From contig DAOTZV010000130.1 of assembly GCA_034434235.1 (NCBI GenBank), positions 1 through 31,479 on the forward strand: DNA of 31,479 nt, given 5' to 3'. A program made the position numbers and the translations under genes. The DNA comes from CAKZKT01 sp034434235 (GTDB taxonomy: Bacteria; Chloroflexota; Anaerolineae; CG2-30-64-16). How positions within the stretch are numbered: position 1 is the first letter of the stretch; every line of letters starts with the position of its first letter. A model generated the notes under the pieces. That model saw only the letters and a list, made by a program, of their open reading frames with translations. It was not told where the DNA came from and ran no database searches. Shown here in pieces: positions 7,272-15,236 of this stretch.

Positions 7272-8531
7272 TCAAGGCCGCGCGCGCCAGAGCGCCACCG
7301 TCTCCACGTGATACGTCTGCGGGAACAGATCTACCGGCTGGGCCTCGGCCAGGGCATAGCCGGCCGCGCTCAGGAAGACGCTATCGCGCGCCAGGGTGGC
7401 CGGATCGCAGGACACGTACACGATGCCCCGCGGCCGCAGGGCCGCGATCTGGCGGATGACCGCTTCGCCCGCGCCCGAGCGCGGGGGATCCATCACCACG
7501 ATGTCGGCGCGCTGGCCCCCCTCGACGAGCACCGGCAACACCGCATCCACCGCGCCCTCGTGCAGTTCCACGTGCTCCAGGCCGGCCGCATTATGGGCGA
7601 AATCCTCGCACGCGGACGGCGCCGACTCGATCCCGATCACCGCGGCCGCGGCATCGGCCAGGGCCAGCGCGAAGAGGCCCACGCCGCAGTAGGCGTCCAG
7701 CACGGTGTCGCCCGGCCGCACGTCGGCATAGCCGCGCACGATCTCGACCAGCGCCTCCGCGCCGACCGTGTTGACCTGGAAGAAGCTCTCGGCCGAGACC
7801 CGATAGCGCCGGCCCGCCACGATCTCTTCGATCCACGGCTCGCCGATCAGCGGCTCGACCCCGCGCGGGGTCAACACCGCGCACGCGGCCGGCAGGTCCA
7901 ACTCCAGCTCGGGCAGCTCCGTCCCGCGCGTCTCGAGCAGCACGAGCGACTGGCCGGTGCGCTCCGATGCCCGCAAGGTGACCCCGGTCAGCTCGGGCCA
8001 CGCGATGTCGAGCGCGGCGTGAAGCGCATCCAGCGGCTCCGAGAGCAACAGGCATCGTTCGATGGGGATCACTTCGTGGCTGGCGGCCCGGCGAAAGCCC
8101 GGTTGGCCCGTGGAGGCGAGGGCAAATTGCACGTGATTCCGGTAGCCCAGGTCTAACAGCCCCTCGTCGTCGGCCAGGACGACCACATCGGCGACCGGCG
8201 CGGCGGCCAGCCGCCCCAGCCGGCGCAGTTGGTCGGCCACGATCTCGCCCTTCAGCTCGGCCTGGCGCTCGTAGGCGATGTGTTGCCACTGGCACCCGCC
8301 GCAGCGCTCCGGGCCGAAGTGCGGGCAGGGAGGCGTCACGCGGTCGGCGCTGGCCCGCAACACCTCCAGCAGCCGGCCGCGCGCCCACCGCTCCTTCTCC
8401 TCGACGATCGCCACCCGCACGCGCTCGCCGGGAATGGCATAGGGCACGAAGATCGCCTTGCCTTCGTGCCGGCCGATCGCCTCGCCGCCATGCGCGATGG
8501 CATCCAGGGTGATTTCGATGATCTGGTTCAT
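7272..8531 (-). CDS. rlmD: 23S rRNA m5U methyltransferase, RlmD/RumA type
   Basis: A 419-aa SAM-dependent uracil-C5 RNA methyltransferase. An N-terminal TRAM domain (about 1-60) is followed by the [4Fe-4S] ligands Cys69, Cys77, Cys80 (CPHFGPERCGGC) and Cys160. The Rossmann fold carries LDAYCGVGLFAL (about 278-289), MDPPRSG (347-353) and the catalytic VSCDPATLARD with Cys375. The cluster cysteines favour RlmD-like over TrmA. RlmCD in Gram-positives is related, so the exact target uridine is uncertain. It has its own promoter (8558-8586) and a GAGG in front of the ATG. Confidence 0.92.
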   Translation of the reverse strand: MNQIIEITLDAIAHGGEAIGRHEGKAIFVPYAIPGERVRVAIVEEKERWARGRLLEVLRASADRVTPPCPHFGPERCGGCQWQHIAYERQAELKGEIVADQLRRLGRLAAAPVADVVVLADDEGLLDLGYRNHVQFALASTGQPGFRRAASHEVIPIERCLLLSEPLDALHAALDIAWPELTGVTLRASERTGQSLVLLETRGTELPELELDLPAACAVLTPRGVEPLIGEPWIEEIVAGRRYRVSAESFFQVNTVGAEALVEIVRGYADVRPGDTVLDAYCGVGLFALALADAAAAVIGIESAPSACEDFAHNAAGLEHVELHEGAVDAVLPVLVEGGQRADIVVMDPPRSGAGEAVIRQIAALRPRGIVYVSCDPATLARDSVFLSAAGYALAEAQPVDLFPQTYHVETVALWRARP

Positions 8532-8557
8532 GTGACCTCGCCAGCGGATATGCGCTC

Positions 8558-8586
8558 ACTATACTCCCCCCGCTTCGCTGCGTCAA
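8558..8586 (-). promoter_or_regulatory. Sigma70-type promoter of the rRNA methyltransferase gene
   Basis: On the minus strand TTGACG (8586-8581), a 17-nt spacer, TATAGT (8563-8558). The predicted start at about 8551 leaves a leader of about 20 nt with GAGG. Confidence 0.8.
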
Positions 8587-8602
8587 GTTGTCCGCAGCGA
8601 TT

Positions 8603-8637
8603 TTCGCGCCTCATGCGGCCTGTGCTATACTGCAATC
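8603..8637 (+). promoter_or_regulatory. Extended -10 promoter giving leaderless mutS2 mRNA
   Basis: TGC-TATACT, an extended -10, occupies 8623-8631; the -35 region is poor (TTCGCG at 8603-8608). The expected transcription start seven bases after the -10 is 8638, which is the A of the mutS2 ATG. No Shine-Dalgarno sequence precedes the start. Confidence 0.7.
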
Positions 8638-11073
8638 ATGCACGAAAGGACGATTCGCCTGCTCGAATTCGACAAGATCCTCGAGCAACTCAAGCGGTTC
8701 ACCTCCTTTTCGGTCGGCCGGGAACGGGCGGCCGCACTGCGGCCCACCGACGACATCCGCCTGGCGCGCGAATGGCAGGCCGAGACGCGCGAGGCGCGCC
8801 AACTGCTGGCCGAGAAGTCCGACATCTTCCTGGGCGGCGTGCACGACCTGCGGCCCCTCCTGGAACAGGCGGCGCGCGGCAGTCCGCTCCTGCCCGTGGA
8901 TCTGCTCGGCGTGCGCTACACGCTGCAACGCGCGCGCTCGCTGCGGAGCGCCATCCATCGGGTGGCCGACCGCTTCCCGCACATCGCCGATGTGGCGCAG
9001 CGCATTGACGTGCCGGTCGCGGTCATCGAAGAGATCGGTCGCTGCATAGACGAGCGGGGAGAGGTGTTGGATAGCGCCAGCGAGGCCCTGGCCCGCATCC
9101 GCCAGGAGCTGCGCGAGGCGCACGGCCGGCTGATGGAGCGATTGCAGCGCATCATCGCCGCGCCGGCCAACGCGCCCTATCTGCAAGAGGCCATCGTGAC
9201 CCAGCGCCAGGGCCGCTACGTGATCCCCCTGCGCGCCGAGTTCAAGGGCCGCATTCCCGGCCTGGTGCACGACCAATCGGGCAGCGGCGCCACCCTCTTC
9301 ATCGAACCGCTGGCCGTGGTGGACCTGAACAACCGCTGGCGCGAGGCGCAACTGGCCGAAGAGGAGGAGGTGCGTCGCATCCTGCTCGCGCTCACCGGGC
9401 TGATCGCCGACCACGCCGGGCCGATCGGCCGCACGGTCGAGGCGCTCGGCGACCTCGATCTGATCTTCGCCAAGGCGCGCTATGCCGAAGAGCTGCGCGC
9501 CGCCGAGCCGGAGCTCGTGCCGTGGCAGACGCCGAAGCGGCCGGCCTCTCCTGCGCCATCCGCAGCGGCCGAGGTGCGGCATCCCGGCAGCACCATTCGC
9601 CTGCGCCAGGCGCGCCATCCCCTCCTTGACCCGCGCACCGTCGTGCCGGTGGACATCTACCTGGACGACGATTACTTCATCCTGGTCATCACCGGCCCCA
9701 ACACGGGCGGCAAGACCGTCACCCTGAAGACGACCGGACTGTTGGCCTTGATGGCCCAGGCCGGATTGGCCATCCCGGCCGACGAGGGCTCGCAGCTCTC
9801 GGCGTTCGAGCAGATCTTCGCCGACATCGGCGACGAGCAGAGCATCGAGCAGAGCCTCTCGACTTTCTCGTCGCACATGACGCACATCGTCGAGATCCTC
9901 GCCCGGGCCGACGATCGTTCGCTGGTCCTGCTCGACGAGCTGGGCGCGGGCACCGATCCGGAGGAGGGCGCGGCGCTGGCGCAGGCCTTGCTCGGCACGC
10001 TGCTCGAACGACGGATCACGACCCTGGCGACGACCCACTACTCGGAGCTGAAGGTCTTCGCCCACAATACGCCGTTTGTGACCAACGCCAGCGTGGAGTT
10101 CGACATCGAGACCCTGAGCCCCACGTTCAAGCTCAGCATCGGGTTGCCGGGCCGCTCGAACGCGTTCGCCATTGCCCGACGCCTGGGTCTCCCCGAGCCG
10201 ATCGTGGCGCGCGCCGAGGCGTTGGTATCGCCGCAGTCGCTCGAAGCCGAAGCCATGCTCGCCGAGATCAAGCGGGCGCGCGAGGCCGCGCTGGCGGCCG
10301 AGGCCGACGCCCGGGCCGCGCTGCGCCGTGCCGAGGCGCTCAACGCCGACCTGCGCTATCGCCTGAGCAAGATCGAGGAGGCGCGCCGCGCGGTGCTGGA
10401 CGAAGCGCGCAGCCAGGCCCAGGCCGAGCTGGAGGCGTTGCGCAACGAGATCGCCCAGATGCGCGAGCGGCTCGCGGCCCTGGGCCCCGCGCCGACCGGT
10501 CGGCTGGGCCAGACGTTGCACGAGGCGTGGCTGGCCGAAGCCGAGCAGATCCTGGCCCGCCGCGCGGCCGAGGCGCGGCCGCTCCCCTCGGTGGCCACCC
10601 CCGCGCCGATCGTGGTGGACGGCCCGCTGCTCCCCGGCGACAAGGTGTGGATCCCCTCTTTGCAGGCCACCGGCGAGGTCATCGCCGCGGACGAACGCGA
10701 GGTGGAAGTGAAGGTCGGCGGCTTTCGCCTGAAGCTGGCGCCGCATCGGGTGGAACTGCGCCAGCGCGGGGAACAGCCCGCCCGGTTGAGCGAGGCGAGC
10801 GTCTCCGTGCCCCGGCCGCCCAGCCCGGGGATGGAGCTCGATCTGCGCGGCCGCACCGTGGACGAGATGCTGGTCGAGCTCGACCGCTATCTGGATACCG
10901 CGTACCTGGCCGGATTGCCCTGGGTGCGGATCATCCACGGCAAGGGCACCGGCGCGCTGCGCCAGGCCGTGCGCGAGGAGCTGCGCGGCCATCCCCTCGT
11001 CAGCGAATTTCGGCCGGGCGACCTGTCGGAGGGGGGCGAAGGGGTCACCGTGGCGAAGCTGGTGCAGCGATGA
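8638..11073 (+). CDS. mutS2: Endonuclease MutS2 (MutS core plus Smr domain)
   Basis: 811 aa, within the usual MutS2 range. It lacks the MutS mismatch-recognition domain. The N-terminal helical core and clamp (about 1-320) precede the ABC ATPase: Walker A GPNTGGKT with Lys359, then STFSSHMTHI, Walker B LVLLDELGAGTDP and LATTHYSELK. A KOW-like segment (about 660-705) follows, and a C-terminal Smr nuclease domain with LDLRG (about 732) and IIHGKGTGALR (about 765). MutS2 suppresses recombination and, in Bacillus, acts on collided ribosomes. Start at 8638 matches the predicted transcript 5' end. It heads a five-gene plus-strand operon. Confidence 0.97.
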   Translation: MHERTIRLLEFDKILEQLKRFTSFSVGRERAAALRPTDDIRLAREWQAETREARQLLAEKSDIFLGGVHDLRPLLEQAARGSPLLPVDLLGVRYTLQRARSLRSAIHRVADRFPHIADVAQRIDVPVAVIEEIGRCIDERGEVLDSASEALARIRQELREAHGRLMERLQRIIAAPANAPYLQEAIVTQRQGRYVIPLRAEFKGRIPGLVHDQSGSGATLFIEPLAVVDLNNRWREAQLAEEEEVRRILLALTGLIADHAGPIGRTVEALGDLDLIFAKARYAEELRAAEPELVPWQTPKRPASPAPSAAAEVRHPGSTIRLRQARHPLLDPRTVVPVDIYLDDDYFILVITGPNTGGKTVTLKTTGLLALMAQAGLAIPADEGSQLSAFEQIFADIGDEQSIEQSLSTFSSHMTHIVEILARADDRSLVLLDELGAGTDPEEGAALAQALLGTLLERRITTLATTHYSELKVFAHNTPFVTNASVEFDIETLSPTFKLSIGLPGRSNAFAIARRLGLPEPIVARAEALVSPQSLEAEAMLAEIKRAREAALAAEADARAALRRAEALNADLRYRLSKIEEARRAVLDEARSQAQAELEALRNEIAQMRERLAALGPAPTGRLGQTLHEAWLAEAEQILARRAAEARPLPSVATPAPIVVDGPLLPGDKVWIPSLQATGEVIAADEREVEVKVGGFRLKLAPHRVELRQRGEQPARLSEASVSVPRPPSPGMELDLRGRTVDEMLVELDRYLDTAYLAGLPWVRIIHGKGTGALRQAVREELRGHPLVSEFRPGDLSEGGEGVTVAKLVQR

Positions 11074-12038
11074 AGCGCGGTCGGCTGCGCGGCCTGCTCC
11101 AGGTGGCGATCAGCGCGCTCTTGTTGGCCCTCATCCTGCGCCAGGTGCACTGGTCCGAGGTGTGGGCCGCGCTCCGCCAGATAGATGGCCGTTGGTTGCT
11201 GGCGGCCTGGTTGCTGTTCCTGGCGGGCGTCGTGGTGCGCGCCCGGCGCTGGCAGGTGCTGTTGGACGCGCTGGCGGTGCGCCGTCCCTTGCGGGAGCTG
11301 GTCGCCTGGTACCTGGCGGGCGGCTTCTTCAACATCATCCTGCCGACCGGCTTCGGGGGCGATGTGGTGCGCGCCGCCGAGCTGGCGCAGGATGCCGGCC
11401 GGCCGGCACGGGTGGTCAACAGCGTCATCGTGGATCGCTACCTGGGGATCATGGTCCTGCTGACGATGGGGTTGATTGCCGCGGCCGTGCGGCCGGGCCT
11501 CGCTTCGCCGGCGACGCTGATCCTCACGGCGGCGTTGTTCGGCGGCGGGCTGATCGCCGGCTGGCTGTTGCGCCGGCCGGGGGGCGACGCGTGGGGCCGG
11601 CTCTCGGGTCGGGCCGGCCGCATCGCCGGCCGGTTGCACCTGGCCGATCTGGCCGACGCGTTCGCGGCCTACGACCGCCGCGCCCTGGCCCGCGGCCTGA
11701 TCGCTTCGCTGGCCTTCAATCTCCTCCAGATCGGCTGGAATGTGGCCATCGGGTGGGGGTTGGGCCTGCGCCTGTCGCTTGTCGCCTATCTCGTCTTCGT
11801 GCCGTTGACGGCCGTCGCGCTGTTGTTGCCGGCATTCGGCGGCCTGGGCGTGCGCGAGTTGAGCTATGTGGGCCTGTTCGGCCAGGCCGGCGTGCCGGCC
11901 GCGGCCGCCCTGGCGCTTTCGCTGGGGGTTTACATGATCACCGTGGCCACCGGCCTGGTCGGCGGCGTGGTCTATTTCGCCGGCGGCGTGCGTCGGCTCC
12001 GCGCGACGACCGCCGACCCCCGGGAAAAGCTGTCATGA
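11070..12038 (+). CDS. Flippase-like / lysylphosphatidylglycerol synthase TM-domain protein
   Basis: A 322-aa integral membrane protein of the UPF0104/LPG-synthase TM family, with about eight hydrophobic segments. Diagnostic are ARRWQVLLDAL in the N-terminal third, ILPTGFGGDVVRA (about 88-100), and FGGLGVRELSYVGL near 270. It lacks the C-terminal aminoacyltransferase of MprF. Proteins of this type often accompany polyprenyl-phosphate glycosyltransferases, and here a GT2 gene follows with an ATGA overlap, suggesting lipid-linked sugar handling. Its ATG also overlaps the mutS2 stop (ATGA at 11070-11073). Confidence 0.88.
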   Translation: MKRGRLRGLLQVAISALLLALILRQVHWSEVWAALRQIDGRWLLAAWLLFLAGVVVRARRWQVLLDALAVRRPLRELVAWYLAGGFFNIILPTGFGGDVVRAAELAQDAGRPARVVNSVIVDRYLGIMVLLTMGLIAAAVRPGLASPATLILTAALFGGGLIAGWLLRRPGGDAWGRLSGRAGRIAGRLHLADLADAFAAYDRRALARGLIASLAFNLLQIGWNVAIGWGLGLRLSLVAYLVFVPLTAVALLLPAFGGLGVRELSYVGLFGQAGVPAAAALALSLGVYMITVATGLVGGVVYFAGGVRRLRATTADPREKLS

Positions 12039-12997
12039 ACGAGGACAAACATACGACCCCCGAACTTTCGATCGTGATCCCGCTCTACAACGAGGCCGAC
12101 AACGTCGAGCCGCTCTACGCGGAGCTGACGGCCGCGCTGGAGCCGCTGGGGCGCCCCTACGAGGTCATCGTGGTGGACGACGGCAGCCGCGACGATAGCT
12201 TCGTCCGCCTGAAGGCGGTGCACGAGCGCGATCCGCGCTGGCGCATCATCCGCTTTCGCCGCAACTTCGGCCAGACGGCCGGCTTCGCCGCAGGCTTTGC
12301 CGCGGCCCGCGGCGAGATCGTGGTCACCAGCGACGCCGATCTGCAAAACGATCCGGCCGACATCCCCCGGCTGCTGGAGAAGATGGCCGAAGGGTACGAC
12401 ATCGTCAGCGGCTGGCGCGTCAAGCGCAAGGAGCCGTTCCTGAGCCGACGCCTGCCCTCCATGCTCGCCAATCGGATGATCTCCGGCCTCACCGGCGTGG
12501 CCTTGCACGATTACGGCTGCTCGCTCAAGGCGTACCGCCGCGAGGTGGTCAAGAACGTCCGGCTGTACGGCGAACTGCACCGCTTCATCCCCGCGCTGGC
12601 GAGCTGGATGGGCGTGACCGTGGCCGAGATCCCGGTCAACGATCGGCCGCGGCGCTTCGGCAAGAGCAAATACGGCATCAGCCGGACGCTGCGGGTGCTG
12701 CTCGATCTGATCACCGTGCGCTTCATGTTGGGCTACGCCACCCGGCCCCTCCAGGTGTTCGGCCGGCTGGGGCTGGCGTCGGCCGGGCTCGGCCTGTTGG
12801 CCGGGCTTTACCTTACCTTCGTCAAGCTGGCGCTCGGCCAGAACATCGGCACGCGGCCGTTGCTCCTCCTGGCGGTCCTGCTCTTGATCCTGGGCGTGCA
12901 GATGATCAGCATGGGCCTCCTGGCCGAGATGATCACCCGCACCTATTTCGAGGCGCAGGATAAGCCGATCTATATGATTCGCGAACAATTGGACTGA
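12035..12997 (+). CDS. GT2 family glycosyltransferase, DPM1/ArnC-like
   Basis: A 320-aa GT-A-fold glycosyltransferase with a C-terminal membrane anchor. Seen in order: SIVIPLYNEADNV, VIVVDDGSRDDSF (first Asp motif), RNFGQTAGFAAG, the metal-binding SDADLQNDP (about 98-106), and FGKSKYGISR before two TM helices (about 240-265 and 275-300). This pattern fits enzymes that load a sugar onto undecaprenyl or dolichyl phosphate, such as GtrB, ArnC and DPM1. The sugar is not predictable. It overlaps the preceding flippase-like gene by ATGA and probably functions with it. Confidence 0.92.
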   Translation: MNEDKHTTPELSIVIPLYNEADNVEPLYAELTAALEPLGRPYEVIVVDDGSRDDSFVRLKAVHERDPRWRIIRFRRNFGQTAGFAAGFAAARGEIVVTSDADLQNDPADIPRLLEKMAEGYDIVSGWRVKRKEPFLSRRLPSMLANRMISGLTGVALHDYGCSLKAYRREVVKNVRLYGELHRFIPALASWMGVTVAEIPVNDRPRRFGKSKYGISRTLRVLLDLITVRFMLGYATRPLQVFGRLGLASAGLGLLAGLYLTFVKLALGQNIGTRPLLLLAVLLLILGVQMISMGLLAEMITRTYFEAQDKPIYMIREQLD

Positions 12998-13000
12998 ACG

Positions 13001-13513
13001 ATGACAGGAATCAGTACCATGTGGCGGCGATTGCGACAACATCACGGCCTGGAACATGCCACCATCACGCTGCTGAGCCGGCGCATGCGGGATGCGTCGC
13101 TCTTCGCGCGCAGCGACTTGACCGGCTTCACCGTCTTCGGCGCGGTGGACACGGCGCTCCTGCGCCAGGCCGTCGAGGAGGCGCTGGCGCGGCTGCAAGC
13201 GGGCGAGCGGACCCTGGCGGTCCACCCGAATTGCGGCACCAACGTGGCGACCGCGGGCGTGCTGGCGGGCGTGGCCGCGCTCCTGGCCGGCGGCGGCCAG
13301 AAGCGTTCGTTCTGGTGGGAGCGCCTGCCGAGCGCGGTGCTGGCGGCGACGTTGGCGCTGCTGGCGGCCGCGCCGGTGGGGCGCTGGCTGCAGGAGCACA
13401 TCACCACGTCGAGCCAGGTCGAAGATCTGTGCCTTGCGGCCATCGAGCGCGTGAGCGACGGGCCCGTCGTCGTCCATCGCGTCACGTTCACCGCGAGGGA
13501 GCAGGCATCGTGA
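13001..13513 (+). CDS. DUF6391-like small membrane protein
   Basis: 170 aa. It contains HHGLEHATITLL near the N-terminus and LAVHPNCGTN (about 72-81), followed by two hydrophobic segments (about 83-97 and 110-125). I associate these conserved His/Cys motifs with DUF6391; no biochemical role is known to me. Start ATG 13001 is three bases after the GT2 stop, and the stop overlaps the holA GTG, so it is co-transcribed. A membrane-associated metal-binding role is only a guess from the HHGLEH and HPNCGTN motifs. Confidence 0.75.
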   Translation: MTGISTMWRRLRQHHGLEHATITLLSRRMRDASLFARSDLTGFTVFGAVDTALLRQAVEEALARLQAGERTLAVHPNCGTNVATAGVLAGVAALLAGGGQKRSFWWERLPSAVLAATLALLAAAPVGRWLQEHITTSSQVEDLCLAAIERVSDGPVVVHRVTFTAREQAS

Positions 13514-14562
13514 TCACGTTGATCCACGGCCCGGCCGAGCTGCTGCGCGCCGAGGCGTTGGCCGATCTGCGTCGCGGCCTCCATGAGGACGAGGCCCTGG
13601 CCGACCTGAACACGGCGCGGCTCGACGGCCAGCAGATCACCGTGGCCGATCTGCGCAATGCCTGCGATACTTTGCCGTTCCTGGCCGAGCGCCGGCTGGT
13701 CATCGTGGAGGGGTTGTTGCGCCGGTTGGCCGCGCCCGCCCGCCGGCCGAAGCCGGCCGAGGGGAACGCCGCCGACGAGGCGGCCGAAGAGGAGCCGGCC
13801 GGCGAAGCCAACAAGGCTCAGGCGCGCCAGCTCCTGGCCTATCTGGACCAGGTGCCGCCGAGCACCGAGCTGGTCTTCGTGGAGGAGGAGGCCATCGCGG
13901 GCGGCCCGATCCTGCGCCGCCTGCTCGAGCTCCAGCGCGACGGCCGCAGCCGGATCATCCTCTGCGCACAGCCGAAGCGCAACGACCTGGTGGATTGGGT
14001 GCGGGCGCGTGCCCGCCTGCGCGGGGTGCAGCTCGACGCCAACGCGCTGGCCGACCTGGTAGATTGCATCGGCGACGACCTGCGCCAGCTCGACCAGGAG
14101 CTGATCAAGCTGGCACAGTACACGGGTGGGGCGCGGCCGGTGACGCGCGGTGACGTGCGGCGGCTGGTGCCGGCCACGCGCGCGGCCAGCATCTTCGACC
14201 TGGTGGAGGCGCTGGGCCAGGACGACGCGACGACCGCCGGCCGGTTGCTGCAACATGCGCTGGATCACGACGGCGAGCAGCCGCTGCGGCTGTTGGCGAT
14301 GATCGCGCGGCAGTACCGGCTGATCATCCTGGCCAAGGCGCTCCAGCTCGAGGGCCGCAAGCCGCCGGACATCGCGCACGAGCTGGGCGTGCAGGATTGG
14401 ACGGTGAATCGGCTGCTTGCCCAGGCGGGCCGTCACACGTTCGCCCGGCTGGAGCGCAACCTGGAGCTCATCCTGGCCGCCGACGAAGCGATCAAGACCG
14501 GCCGTCTCACCGATCGGGAGGCGCTGGATGTGTTGTATGGGCAGTTGATGAGCAAAGGTTAG
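13510..14562 (+). CDS. holA: DNA polymerase III subunit delta
   Basis: A 350-aa clamp-loader delta subunit that opens the sliding clamp. The N-terminal domain carries ITLIHGPAELLRAEAL and FLAERRLVIVEGLL. An Ala/Glu-rich insertion occupies about 80-100. The region FVEEEAI ... ILCAQPKRNDLVDWVRARA leads into the lid and collar helices (ASIFDLVEALGQ, LRLLAMIARQYRLIILAK), and the end QDWTVNRLLAQA and DREALDVLYGQL is typical of HolA. A GTG start at 13510 gives GTGA overlap with the upstream gene, with GGGAG about eight nt before it. The Walker A lysine is absent, as expected for delta. Confidence 0.92.
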   Translation: MITLIHGPAELLRAEALADLRRGLHEDEALADLNTARLDGQQITVADLRNACDTLPFLAERRLVIVEGLLRRLAAPARRPKPAEGNAADEAAEEEPAGEANKAQARQLLAYLDQVPPSTELVFVEEEAIAGGPILRRLLELQRDGRSRIILCAQPKRNDLVDWVRARARLRGVQLDANALADLVDCIGDDLRQLDQELIKLAQYTGGARPVTRGDVRRLVPATRAASIFDLVEALGQDDATTAGRLLQHALDHDGEQPLRLLAMIARQYRLIILAKALQLEGRKPPDIAHELGVQDWTVNRLLAQAGRHTFARLERNLELILAADEAIKTGRLTDREALDVLYGQLMSKG

Positions 14563-14623
14563 CGCCTCGGCAAGTTAGCTTCTGCGTTTTGCAGTCGGTG
14601 CGTGCCCCCTGTCACCCTCTTTG

Positions 14624-14654
14624 CTCCGCTTTCCCCTCAGAGGGGAGCGCGGAG
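14624..14654 (+). terminator. Probable terminator hairpin after holA
   Basis: CTCCGC (14624-14629) pairs with GCGGAG (14649-14654), and TCCCCT-CAG-AGGGGA forms the apical stem (14632-14646), with a small internal loop between. It is followed by GAAAAT rather than a U-tract, so termination efficiency is uncertain. It ends the mutS2-holA operon. Confidence 0.5.
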
Positions 14655-14717
14655 GAAAATCCCCAAAACTCCTTTCTTAAATTTTATTTATCGAAACATA
14701 AATCTCTTTGAGATCTA

Positions 14718-14746
14718 TTGACAAAAAATCAATTCGATGATATAGT
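14718..14746 (+). promoter_or_regulatory. Near-consensus sigma70 promoter of the DUF2089 module
   Basis: TTGACA (14718-14723), 17-nt spacer, TATAGT (14741-14746), in an AT-rich island (14665-14760) that stands out from the surrounding GC-rich DNA. Predicted start is about 14753. Confidence 0.88.
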
Positions 14747-14767
14747 GATCCTGGATTGAATGCTGCT

Positions 14768-14798
14768 CGCAAGCCGGAGGCTTGCGCTACGGGCGTAG
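14768..14798 (+). repeat. Palindromic element in the leader of the DUF2089 gene
   Basis: CGCAAGCC-GGA-GGCTTGCG (14768-14786) is a perfect 8-bp hairpin, followed directly by CTAC-GGGC-GTAG (14787-14798). It lies in the predicted 5' leader, 24 nt before the ATG. The GCC-GGA-GGC core resembles the palindromes at the left edge, so it may belong to the same dispersed repeat family. Confidence 0.6.
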
Positions 14799-14822
14799 AT
14801 TCCAGATCAAACGAGGCAACTT

Positions 14823-15221
14823 ATGTATCAGACTCCGAGCATCTGTCCGATCTGCGGCGACAAGCTCATCGTGACCCGGCTGAGCTGTCCGTCGTGCGAT
14901 ACCACGCTCGAGGGCCGCTATCAGTTCAGCCGGCTGGAGCAGCTCAGCCCCGAACAGCGCGCCTTCGTCGAGCTGTTCGTCCGCTGCGACGGCAAGTTGA
15001 ACTGGGTGGCCCAGGAGCTGAAGCTCTCCTATCCCACCGTGCGCAGCCGCCTCGACGAGGTGATTCGCGCCATGGGCTACGAGGTGCACGAGGCGCCGCC
15101 GCTCGAAGAGAAACAGCGCCTGGCCAATGCCCGGCGGGAGATCCTGGACCTGTTGGCGGCCGGCAAGATCACCTCCGAGGAGGCGATCAGGCGCTTGCAG
15201 GATCTCGGCGGAATGGCGTAA
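14823..15221 (+). CDS. DUF2089 zinc-ribbon/HTH protein with SHOCT-like C-terminus
   Basis: 132 aa. Two CxxC knuckles, CPICG (8-12) and CPSCD (22-26), form a zinc ribbon. A helix-turn-helix-like middle follows (about 43-82: LSPEQRAFVELFVRC, then LNWVAQELKLSYPTVRSRLDEVI), so it is probably a small DNA-binding regulator. The last 30 residues (about 103-132, ILDLLAAGKITSEEAIRRL) are the SHOCT-like/DUF2089-C motif also found in the next gene and in the one at 17617. ATG 14823 has GAGG upstream, and a strong promoter lies at 14718. It may regulate the following DUF4097-type gene. Confidence 0.88.
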   Translation: MYQTPSICPICGDKLIVTRLSCPSCDTTLEGRYQFSRLEQLSPEQRAFVELFVRCDGKLNWVAQELKLSYPTVRSRLDEVIRAMGYEVHEAPPLEEKQRLANARREILDLLAAGKITSEEAIRRLQDLGGMA

Positions 15222-15236
15222 CTGAGGAGGCACGAG

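Noticed and set aside
14624..14822. Insertion sequence remnant in the AT-rich island
   Set aside because: No transposase fragment, terminal inverted repeats or target duplication. The AT richness is explained by the promoter at 14718.
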